A stretch of DNA of 64,000 nt from positions 4,340,001 to 4,404,000 of the forward strand of contig NC_085849.1 of the NCBI RefSeq assembly GCF_020906515.1. The letters run 5' to 3'. The notes beneath the pieces were generated by a model. The model was given only the letters and a program-made list of their open reading frames with translations. It was not told the DNA's origin and did no database searches. The DNA is from Vanrija pseudolonga (Eukaryota; Basidiomycota; Tremellomycetes; Trichosporonales; Trichosporonaceae). Of the stretch, positions 31,901-41,417 are shown piece after piece. The position numbers and the translations under genes were made by a program. The stretch's first letter is position 1. Each line of letters begins with the position of its first letter.

Positions 31901-32316
31901 CCGAGCTCGAATCTCTCGTCGAGTCCAAGATCTACCGCGAGGACGAGCTCGAGACGCACCTTCACAAGGCCAACCAAGAGCGTGACAACTACAAGGCCAG
32001 AGTCAAGGCGCTGGAAGCGACCGCGGCCGCGGCGTCGTCTGCACCCAACTCGCGACCCGTCTCCATCGACCTCGGCGGCGCCAAGTCGCACGCTGCCAAC
32101 GGCACCAACGGAAACGGCCACGGCAGCACCGACACGCGCTGCGAGCTGTGCGAAGGGCCGCACGACCTCGACGCATGCCCCGTGTTCTCTGGCAGCACGC
32201 TCGATGGCAGCGACAAGTCGTCGCCGCTGGCCGTCAAGTCTAAGAAGTGGTGTGCAGACTGCGAGTCGTCTGCGCACGACACGGCCGAATGCCCCATGGC
32301 CGACGACGTGTTTTAG
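28933..32316 (+). CDS. CLIP-170-like microtubule plus-end protein
   Basis: Predicted 1051 aa from six exons: 28933-29624, 29677-30727, 30765-31394, 31431-31724, 31794-31850 and 31885-32316. A Ser/Pro/Thr-rich N-terminus precedes a CAP-Gly domain near residues 180-250 (VGDRVRLPSHGYEGTLRYLG, GRNDGSVDGVKYFEC, CGIFA). A long Glu/Lys/Ala/Leu coiled coil follows (about residues 370-950). The end carries two zinc-knuckle motifs, C-x2-C-x3-H-x4-C (CELCEGPHDLDAC) and C-x2-C-x4-H-x4-C (CADCESSAHDTAEC). This order defines the CLIP-170/Tip1/Bik1 family, which tracks growing microtubule ends. Three introns (31395-31430, 31725-31793 and the 37 nt 30728-30764) are close to minimal or hairpin-bearing. Confidence 0.9.
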
Positions 32317-32427
32317 TTTGTGGTCCACTTGTGTCACTTGTGTCTTTTGGGATCTGGGATTATACCGCGTATGCATGCGAAGATACAACTGGGTTATGCT
32401 GCTGCCTGTGCTACCTGCCTGCCTGTC

Positions 32428-33964
32428 TCACCGCCCAAACTCGTCGACGTGGCGGGAAGCCTTGCGCCCGACGCCGCTAGCGCCGACGCCGAGCCCGCTG
32501 ACCGTCTCGCGCTCGCGGCGGAACTCGTGGGCAGAGTAGACCTTGCCGGCGTAGTCTGACGCGCTGGCCGCGGCGCCGGACGCGACGACGTGGGGGAGGG
32601 TACTGGGGATACCGAGGGGGGGTTCACGCGCGTATCCGAGCGTAGCAGCGTACACTGGCGCGAGCAGGCCGACGAGCTCGGCCGCAGTCGGCGCGAAGTG
32701 CACCGATGAGGAGGCAGCCGGCGCGTCCAGCGCGCGCGCGAGCCGCACCGCTTCCGAGCTGGGGGCAGCGAGCGCCGGACTGGGCGTGGAGCTGGACCAC
32801 GCGAGGCGCAGCGGGTCGGTCGGTTCGAGCTGGCCGACGAACGGGCGCGCGAGCTGTGCCGCGGCCGGGGCGGTAGAGAGCCCCGTGGACGTGACGCCTG
32901 CGAGGAGGGGCACGAGCGCAGCGAGCGTGCTGCGCGGGTCGAGGCTGCGCGGGAGGGTGATGTCGGCGCCGCGCGCGAGGGCGTGTGCTGCGAGTTGCGG
33001 GAGGGCGGCGGCGAGCGTGCTCGCGACAGGCTTGGACGCGGTGTCGAGCAGCGCAGAGAGATGCGAGAGGACCGTGGCGAGCGCAGCGCCGGCTTGTGGG
33101 TGCGCGCTGTCGCGCTGCGCGCGAGCGAGGGCAAGTACGGCGGGCAGCGGGGCCGAAGTGTGTGGGTACGCTGCGGTATTCGGGTCGCTCAGCCGCGCTA
33201 GAGCAGCCAGCGCGCCGCGCGCGTCGGGGTGCGACTCGAGGCCGAGGAGCGAGGTCACTGCGCCTTCTGCGGCTGGGGTGGAGACGAGCGCGGCCAGCAC
33301 GTCTGGCCGCGGGAGGACGTCGGCGAGGGATAGGGCCGCTGTACGCGCCGCGACTTGCGCCGTCGCGAGCGCTTGTGTTGATGGGCTCAGCAGCGCGGAG
33401 AGCAGCAAGGCGGTGGGGGGTATTGGGAGGTCTGTCGCCTCGGACACGGCGACCTCGTCCTCGGCGACGACGACGTCGGGCTCACCAGCGTGCGCGTACA
33501 GGCTGAGCGTGATCTCGCGGCCTGGGGCATGTAACCTGACAACGACGAGCCGTGTCGTCGTCTGCGGCGAGTCAGCGAGCCTCAAAGGCGGACGCGGAGG
33601 GCTGGGGCGACTCACGCCCTCTGGCATGTCGAGCGCAAAGTCGAGCGCGTGCGCGCCTGGCTCGATCGACAGCGAGGTGCGCGCGAGCGCGTTGATCGGG
33701 TCGCTGGGGGAGAGGTTTAGGTACACGTCTACTGGGAACGGGTCTGGCGTTGTCGAGCTGCGCGGGGTGTCAGCTTGCGAGAGTGAGAGGGGAGGGAGAG
33801 GGGGGCAGGTCGACTTACCCCACGCCGCCCGGGTAGACGACACCAGCCGGAACCACGCGCACGCTCGCCAGCCTCACTGGCGTGCTGAAGCGCACTGCTG
33901 CCAGCAACCCCCCGCCGCCTTGTTCTGGGTATGTCCGCGGCGTGCCGCTGTAGACTAGTGTCAT
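32428..33964 (-). CDS. Virilizer-like N-terminal domain protein
   Basis: Predicted 473 aa from three exons: 33819-33964, 33616-33757 and 32428-33561. The second intron (33562-33615, 54 nt, GTGAGT donor, GCTGACT branch, GCAG acceptor) is in frame, so unspliced reading would add 18 residues. The N-terminus (AVRFSTPVRLASVRVVPAGV, then YPGGVGSTTPDPFPVDVYLN) resembles the start of virilizer/VIRMA, a scaffold of the m6A RNA methyltransferase complex. The rest is Ala/Leu-rich and probably helical (ARM/HEAT-like by inference). It is far shorter than animal virilizer (about 1800 aa). The assignment rests on one motif and is tentative. Confidence 0.5.
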
Positions 33965-34228
33965 TGTGGTGTGGGAGATGTGAAGTGTAGAGTCGAACTC
34001 GGATGTCCGAGGTGACACTGTGACCTTGTTGTTGTGCCTGACCGACTGCCCGCACATGGTTGGCGGCATCTGAAACGCGATACAATTCAACGGCACATAC
34101 TTCATAATTGCATTTGAGCTGCTACTTGACTACTTCTTACGACTGCTTTGCTTCACAGGAGCGGTGGGGAGCGGTGGGATGCACACGTTTACGAGAGACC
34201 AGTCTGACGCAGCCCGCGCACTCGCGCA

Positions 34229-37121
34229 CTACTTGCGCGCCTTGCCCCGTCCATCAACCCCACGCACAACCGTCCACCCATCGCTGCCCGAATCGCTCGG
34301 CGTCGGCGCCTCATCACGCCCCGGCGGGGTCGGTGTCGCACCCCCACGACCAATGACCAATGCCGGGGCCGCACTCTTGCGAGCTGCAGCCCCCGGAACA
34401 TGCTTCTGCGTCACGTCGTTCATTGTCGAGCCTGGAGTGTATGCCAGCGCCTTGCCAGGCTTGGTCGACTTGCGCTCTCGCGGAGCTCGGCCAGCCGACA
34501 CGGGCAGAGGCGTCTGCTGCCCCTTGGCGCTCGACTGGCTACGAACGCGCGAGTGGCCATTCGTTTCAGGCTTCTTGGGCGTCGACAGAGATAGCGGAAG
34601 CGGTGGCATGCTGAGGCGCGGAACCGTCTGCACTGGCGGCAGCGGCGGCACAGGCGGAATAGAGCTGGGCAGAGCCTCCCACTCGAGCCCGAGAACCGAG
34701 GTCGAGCCAGACGATCCATTGGCACTTGAAGGGCGCCTCTGGCGCGGTGGCACCTGGGATGTAGTTGTCGAAGCCGAGGCCAGCGACGCCGCGCTGCTCC
34801 ACGTCGTTGAGCGGGTCAGAGGCGGCACGTCGGGCGTCGTGGGCGAAGCCGGCGGCTCCAACGCCATCGTCTGGTACGTCACTGGGTCGTCTTCAAACTT
34901 GAATGAAGGCGGATCACGCTGGCACTCCTCCCACACTCCAAGGGTGAGCTGAGCAGAGTGGATAAAGTCGACTGGCACGAGCGTGGTCTTGCGGACAGCT
35001 GGGAACCGCCACTCGCCCTTGCCATGGCGACCGATCCAGCGAAGCAGCCGGAAGTTGGGAAGCCGGCGGACAAACTTGCGAAGGTCGCGCACCTCGACCA
35101 GCGTGGTGTCGCCTTCGGCCACGCGCTCAGCCAGGAACGGAGGGAGGTCGACATCAGCGTCTTTCTTTCCCTTTGCGCCTTTGACCTTGGCAGCGCTGTT
35201 TTGGAATGGTGTCTTGGACGTGACCGCGAGCTCCACCAGCGATGGGACATTGCCGAATGGCGCCGACATGGAGACAATGTCGAGAACGCTAGATTTGACA
35301 GCCACCTGGAGCTTACGCATCTTGGGGCAGGCGTACAGGATCGCCTCGAGGTCGGACAGCTCAAGTTCCCACCAGTCGAGGCATAGGTCTTGGAGGTGGC
35401 GGCCCTGGGTCGTAACCACCTGTAGGAGCTCTCGAGGGATAGCCTCGGACTGGTGGCCTGGCTGCGTCGGGGGCACCACAATGGTAAGTGGTGGCCAGGG
35501 CAGTTCTGCAACGGGGTGGATGACGCGCACGACAGCAAAGCGCGTGAGCTGCGCCATCGGGACGTGGTGCAGCGATGCAAGGTGCTTCAAGACCCAACTG
35601 GGGAGTTAGCATCATGCTCTTCTTGCTAACTCACGAATGATGCGCGCCAGACTCTGCAATTGCAATTTCCAGGTTCTTGAAGCCAGCAGGCCATGATTCA
35701 ATCTGGGCCCAGGTGTTCTTGTCAAGCCGGCCTGGCGTCAGCCAACCCCTTCCACGCCACAACTCACCCTCAACATCGTCGAGCTTCAAGCTCTCGAGAG
35801 CCGGCGAGTTTTCAATGATAGTTTTGAGGCACTCGGCGTTGAGCTTGGTGCCTGTGGTACCGAGTGCGAGATGCTTGATGGTTCGAAGCGCGCCGAACTG
35901 CCCGATCGCCTCGCAGAGCCGGAGGTCGGTAAAGTGCGTCGAGATGGAAAGACTGTGGAGCTTGGGATGGTAGCTCGGTGGCAGGTTCGAGAGGATCTGG
36001 AGGTGGCTCGCGATGGTCCGGGCCTGGAGTGTGAGTTTTGTGGAACTGACCATCCTAACTCACCCCCTGTGAGCTGAGTCCCTCGATCTGAAGCACCTCC
36101 AAGTTCTCCCACCCGACACCTAGCGCCAGCCCATTGAAACCGATGGCCTTGGCGCGCAGCTTGGTAGTCTCGGGCGCGTCGCCGATCTGGGGGAACGCAA
36201 TGCCCGGTGGTGCCGCCTGCTGGAGGTCGGGCGTGAGGCGCGGGTACGTCGGCGCCTCGGTCGTGTGTGAAGGGTGGTCTTCTGGGGTGTGGATGTACAG
36301 CCTCCTGAGGCTGTGAAGTGAGGCAATCGACTAGGCGTCAGCGAGTTCTCCACTCGACGCACCTTCCACAGCCGGCCGCCGATGCCCAGACCCGTCTGCC
36401 ACACGAGCTCCTCGACGCCCGCCACAGAGTCAATGACCGAGCTGGCAAACTCCCATGCCTCGAAGCGGTCGGCTGAGCGCGTTCCGGCGTTGATCTCGGT
36501 CCGGGTGTGCGCGTGGCACGGGTGGCGGAAGTGGACGACGCGGACGTGCCGCGCATACTTTGGGTATCTTGGGGTCAGCGTCGCGAGAGGCCGAAAGCCC
36601 ACCTGCAGATGGCGACGAGCTTGCTCTTCATGCCGTCGGCTTTGCAGCAGTCACGCGGCTTGTCGCCCTTGAGCGCCTTGGACACAAACTCGCCGTGCCC
36701 GACTGTTCCGGGGATGCTGATCTCCACTGCGAGTTCCTTGTACGCCGCGGGCGCGGCGATGGCGAACACGGCATGGTTGGGGACTCGGAGAAACTGGCGT
36801 GCGGTGTCTGGCTGCGCGTTGAACACGAGTGGGAGAGCGTCTGTGAGGATAGGGGTGAGCAAAAGGCCGACACAGCGGTGCAGAAGCCCGACGACGTCTG
36901 TGCGGTGTGGGTCGTGTGGGGTGAGGTGGGCGGCGGCGGTGCGCGGTGGGGGGCTCGGTGGCGAGTGACTAGACGCCAGGCCAGAGGTGCAGCGTAGCGA
37001 CAGAGCAAGACGTACCTAGAATCAGTCTCTGTGCACCATGGCGCAGTGCGGTCTTTGTGCTTGTAGTAGTAGAGGAGGAGTCACCGTCTGGTCGTTTTCG
37101 AGCGTCACTGTCGCCGTTCAT
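34229..37121 (-). CDS. F-box/LRR-like protein, seven exons
   Basis: Predicted 845 aa. Exons: 37016-37121, 36603-36840, 36363-36567, 36064-36330, 35768-36023, 35635-35731 and 34229-35597. The N-terminus (LILDALPLVFNAQPDTARQF, LRVPNHAVFAIAAPAAYK) resembles an F-box. Irregular leucine-rich segments follow (LHSLRRLYIHTPE, WENLEVLQIEGLSSQG, TIKHLALGTTGTKLNAECLK, SPALESLKLDDVE, FKNLEIAIAESG). The last 250 residues are disordered, Pro/Ser/Thr-rich, ending GWTVVRGVDGRGKARK. It is not a member of the 24 kb array. A substrate-receptor role is inference. The intron 36331-36362 is only 32 nt with full splice signals. Confidence 0.75.
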
Positions 37122-39506
37122 GATATCCGTGCGGTGCGGCGGCAGGGTGGGGGTTGGAGAGAGGGCTGTGCGTTGAGAGAAAGAGAGGAGAGGGAGTGTG
37201 AGTTGTTGGGAGAGAGGAAGAGGGGTGGTTTAAGAGGAAGAGAGGGGAGCGAGAGGGAGTTGAGTGAATGTGTGAGTTGAGTTGAGGAGGAGCGACGACG
37301 ACGAGTGAAGAGAGACAATGTTGAAGGAAGAAGAAGAAGAAGAAGGAGGATGACAAGGGCGCCGACGAGGGGGGCTCGAGTGTGCTCGAGTGTGTGTGTG
37401 TCGCGTGTGTGTGCGTCAACTTGCACAGTGCCGACCGAGCGAGCGAGGCGAGCGGGCGACGAGACGCGCGACGGCGATGGCGACGACGACTGCAACAACA
37501 GTGACAAGGGTGCATACAACAAGGGCAGGAAGAGCAAAGAACACGTCGGACGCGTCAATACAGGATCAGCACAGTGCAGCTCGCGGTGCAACAATGCACA
37601 TCGTCGCGACGTCCAAACTCTCGCATCGCCCAACCTTGTCCACCTCGGATCTTCTCTCAACCCTCGACGTCGACGTCAGACAGACACGTACAGGTCAGTG
37701 CAGAGATCAGCCTGTTCGCGGGGCAAGCATACCGCCGTGCTGCTTTGCTCACTTGTTCACTCCTCGCCTCGCGCATCGCCCCACATGACACGCTGCAGCT
37801 GCACGCGACGCCTCGGCGCCACCACGCTGCAGCTACTCCAAGCCACGGGCTGAAACACTCGTCAGGCGAGGCGAGGCGGCGCGGCGCGGCACGAGGCGTG
37901 GGGCGTATGTACGAGGTGTGAGTGGGGTGAGTTGTGCATGGGATTCTGGCCAGGTGGTGGTGGCGTAGTGCTCACTAGCTAGTAGGTCATCCAACTCGAG
38001 TTGTCGTCGACGTTGTCGTCGTGCGAGACACCGGCATGACCATACTGGTGTTGTACTCACTGCCAGTGGCGAGGGCCACGCATCGAGCGCGACGACTTGG
38101 TACTGACCATCGAGAAACTGACCTGCATTACTGAGTGACGTCGCTCACGCGTCTAGCAAGCATATCGATATCGCAACCCCCGCAAGCTCCGCTATCGCAC
38201 AAATCGCCTGCTTATAGATCAAGTTATGCGGAGTGTTGGCCGACCCACCGACCCACCCAGCGTCAGGGCGGCCGTCGGAGCAAAGACGCCGAGTGTCAAC
38301 AAAAAATCGTCATCACAACCCCCCCCCCCCCCAAGGCTAGGGTGGACGCCAAGCCACAGAACTGCCCACGACCCGCACCCTCGGCGACGTCCTGAGACAA
38401 CCTCGGCCAGGTGCTATTCCAGCACCGCGCCGCAGCAGTCACCTCTGTCGTCGGTCATTTCCAGTTCATCATCGGGGGCATCGGGGACGGGGGTTCTGCG
38501 CCGTGGTGTGCTCGTTGCTGTTGCTGGCGAGGAATGTCGTCCCACCGAGGAATGGTATGAGTCAGTCGGCTGCGCTGCTGCCCGCCTGCTTGCCGCCCGT
38601 TGCTGCTACGTGGGTCGTGCCAGCTCCGCCCGTGCGCTTGCTGCAAATGCATGCATGCATCCACCCACCGACCGACTGATCGATCGATGCCGCAGACAGC
38701 ACTCACTCACCACTCACGACCTCATCGGACTCTCTTATCCCCCTCTCCGCCCGACAGCGTGCCTCATTGCACGTGTTGCACGACTCCCCTCGCGCACCCC
38801 TCGCCAAAACCCTGGCAGCAGCTTCGGCACCACTGGGGCAGCCGCTCAACGGACGGCGGCGGCCCACCGCCAGCCTACAATAGCCCTCGAAACGCCGCTG
38901 ACAGCTCGCGAGCTCAATCGCCAGCTCGCCTCGCCTCCTGCTGACTCAAACCCTCGCTGCCGAGGTCCTCCACCGAGGCGGACGCTCAAGCGAGCGAGCA
39001 AAATGGTGTGACGTCAACGCGGACATGTGCGAAGGCACTGCAGGCAGACAAAAATTGCTGGCTGCCGCCGCCAGGGCTGACCGCGGGGGCAGCGCCTCGG
39101 CACCCAAAGTCAGCTCGCCCAGGGTTCGGGCATGCGGCGAGTTGAATCGCCCTCCATTCCACTGCTGGTCGCCTGCCTTGCCTTGCCGCCGGGCCCCCTG
39201 AGGCACCCAGGCTGCAGCGGGTCAGTTTACTCAAGTGGCGCGATGCCTGCTCTCGCCGCTGCTGCAGCCGCCGCCCCCGCCGCCCCCGCCTGCCGCAATG
39301 CGCAAACAAAATCTCAGCGGCGCCCGTCGTCTCGGGCGGTCGGGGAGGAGGGGTAGGTATATAACGATGCGATGGCTGGGCAGGCAGACTTTCTCCCCAT
39401 TCATTATCAACAAGCAGCGCCTACACCAAAGGCTAGCAGTAGCAGTCACTCACCCTCGCTCGACCCCCCATACACATCAGCCAAAGTGTCGCCCGTCACC
39501 GCCCAA
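37122..39506. other. Gene-free region with purine-rich tracts
   Basis: About 2.4 kb upstream of two divergent genes. 37150-37360 is GA-rich (CT-rich on the LRR-gene strand). A C run sits near 38322-38333. 38640-38700 has ATGC-type and CCGACCGA short repeats. Many chance frames exist, but none has splice structure or a recognisable domain. It likely includes both promoters. Confidence 0.45.
39358..39364 (+). promoter_or_regulatory. TATA box of the MFS gene
   Basis: TATATAA, followed about 140 bases later by the donor of a leader intron. Its position supports transcription starting near 39390, so the in-frame ATG at 39372 is unlikely to be used. Confidence 0.5.
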
Positions 39507-39593
39507 GTGAGTGGACACGGGCCTCGTGGCATCCACCCTCCTCGTGGCACCCGACTGGCCACTCCCCACTGCGCACCCACTGACACCGCGCAG
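39507..39593 (+). other. 5' UTR intron ending at the MFS start codon
   Basis: GTGAGT donor at 39507, CTGAC branch (39580-39584) and GCGCAG acceptor that touches the ATG at 39594. It is 87 nt, a multiple of three without a stop, which is why an unspliced frame appears open to 39372. Confidence 0.6.
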
Positions 39594-41417
39594 ATGTCGA
39601 CCGCGTCCTCCGAGACGGCCCAAGGCGCCGTCGTGCTCCCCAACGGCGAGCCAGCATCAAAGTACACGCTCAAGAAGCTCCCGTGGCGCCCCTACGTGAC
39701 GCCGTTCGAGACCATCCTCAACCACCCCTACAAGGGCAGCGGCACCGAGGAGGACCCCTACATCATCGACTGGCTCCCCGTCGACCCCGAGGACCCTCAG
39801 CGCTGGCCTGACGTCTACAAGTGGAGCCAGATCGTGCTTGCGTCGTTCGCGACGCTCGCCGTCGCGCTCTCCTCGTCAGCATACACCGGCGGTATCCCGT
39901 CCCTCCTGCACGACTTTGGCGGCTCGCTGCGTTTCTGGACTGGCGGCGTCTCGCTCTTCGTTCTCGGCTTTGCCTTCGGCCCGCTCATCTGGGCACCCAC
40001 CTCCGAGGTCTGGGGCCGCCGCATCATCTACATCATCTCCTACATCTTCCTCACGCTCTGGCAGGGTGTGGCCATTGCGTCGCCTAACCGCGGCTCGATC
40101 CTCGTCTTCCGCGGCCTCGCGGGCTTCTTCGGCTCGTCGCCCCTCGCCAACGCCGGCGGCACCATCTCGGACATTCTGAGTTCCAAGCAGATGGGCCTCG
40201 GCATGGCCCTCTTCTCCGTCGCGCCCTTCCTCGGCCCCGCGCTCGGCCCCATCGCTGGCGGCTTCCTCGGCCAGGCCGCGGGATGGAAGTGGGTCTTTGG
40301 CCTCCTCACCATCTTCTGCTTCGTCGTCCTCCTCGCCATCACGTTCACCGCCGCCGAGACTTACACGCCCCTGCTACTCCGTCAGCGCGCGACCACCCTC
40401 TCCAAGGCCACCGGCAAGGTCTACCGCTTCCGCGCCGACGCCGCCAAGCCGCTCGACGTCAAGGCCCTCTTCATCGCCTCGCTCGCCCGTCCCTGGAAGT
40501 TCCTCTTCCTCGAGCCCATCGTCCTCATCTTCTCCATCTACATTGCCATCATCTACGGTATCCTCTACCTCAACTTTGCCGCCTACCCCATCGTCTTCTC
40601 GACCCCCAAGGCGGTCGGCGGCCGTGGCTGGAGCACCGGCATCGAGGGCCTCGCCTTCCTCGGTATCATGGTCGGCGCGATCCTTTCCGTCATCATCACC
40701 ATCTTTGTCTCCAACCCTCAGTACCTCCGCCGCGTCAAGGAGCGCGGCCACCCCGAGCCTGAGGACCGTCTCCCCCCAGCCATGTGGGGTGGTATCGCCA
40801 TCGTGATCGGTCTCGCCGGCTTCGCCGCCACTGATGGCCCCAAGGTCCACTGGATCGCGCCCATCATCTTTGGTGTCCCCTTCGGCATGGGCATGGTCAT
40901 CCTCTTCCTCGCTGTCATGGGCTACCTCGTCGACACGTACACCATCTACGCCGCCTCGGTCCTTGCTGCCAACTCGGTCCTCCGTTCGCTCTTCGGTGCC
41001 GCCTTCCCCATGTTCACCCACGACATGTACGACAAGCTCGGCATCCACTGGGCTGCTGCTCTCCCCGGCTTCCTCGCTTTCGCGTGTCTCCCCGCTCCCT
41101 TCCTGTTCTACAAGTACGGCAAGACCATCCGCGCCAGGTGCAAGTACGCCTCCGAGGCCGCCGCCGTCTTTGCCCAGATCATGGCCGCCCGTGCGGCCGC
41201 GCTCGCTGGCGGCGCTACCGACCCCGAGAAGACCGCCGGCATCGCCGCCTCCGAGACCGAGGAGGAGGGCTACGCCAACCCCGAGATGTTCGACCTCGAG
41301 CGCACCATGTCGATGGAGGAGGAGCTCGGCAGCCCCCAGACTCGCCCCACCGAGCTCTACCACGCCACGAGCAACACGACGCAGCTCGCCCGCAGCATGT
41401 CGCCTCGTTCGCCCTAA
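39594..41417 (+). CDS. MFS transporter, DHA1 multidrug/polyamine type
   Basis: Predicted 607 aa, single coding exon. A cytosolic N-terminus of about 85 residues (WRPYVTPFETILNHPYKGSG, YIIDWLPVDPEDPQRWPDVY) is typical of the DHA1 branch related to yeast TPO1-4/FLU1. Twelve membrane segments follow, from about WSQIVLASFATLAVALSS. Motif A reads GPLIWAPTSEVWGRRIIYI; motif C is in LGPALGPIAGGFLG. The central loop and the acidic C-terminal tail (about 70 residues) are cytosolic. It should export drugs or polyamines by proton antiport at the plasma membrane; the substrate cannot be told. The start is the ATG placed exactly at the leader-intron acceptor. Confidence 0.85.
   Translation: MSTASSETAQGAVVLPNGEPASKYTLKKLPWRPYVTPFETILNHPYKGSGTEEDPYIIDWLPVDPEDPQRWPDVYKWSQIVLASFATLAVALSSSAYTGGIPSLLHDFGGSLRFWTGGVSLFVLGFAFGPLIWAPTSEVWGRRIIYIISYIFLTLWQGVAIASPNRGSILVFRGLAGFFGSSPLANAGGTISDILSSKQMGLGMALFSVAPFLGPALGPIAGGFLGQAAGWKWVFGLLTIFCFVVLLAITFTAAETYTPLLLRQRATTLSKATGKVYRFRADAAKPLDVKALFIASLARPWKFLFLEPIVLIFSIYIAIIYGILYLNFAAYPIVFSTPKAVGGRGWSTGIEGLAFLGIMVGAILSVIITIFVSNPQYLRRVKERGHPEPEDRLPPAMWGGIAIVIGLAGFAATDGPKVHWIAPIIFGVPFGMGMVILFLAVMGYLVDTYTIYAASVLAANSVLRSLFGAAFPMFTHDMYDKLGIHWAAALPGFLAFACLPAPFLFYKYGKTIRARCKYASEAAAVFAQIMAARAAALAGGATDPEKTAGIAASETEEEGYANPEMFDLERTMSMEEELGSPQTRPTELYHATSNTTQLARSMSPRSP

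Noticed and set aside
37122-39506. Protein-coding gene in the 2.4 kb gap before the MFS gene
   Set aside because: Several frames of 80-260 codons exist, but none has a plausible start context, splice structure or recognisable domain.
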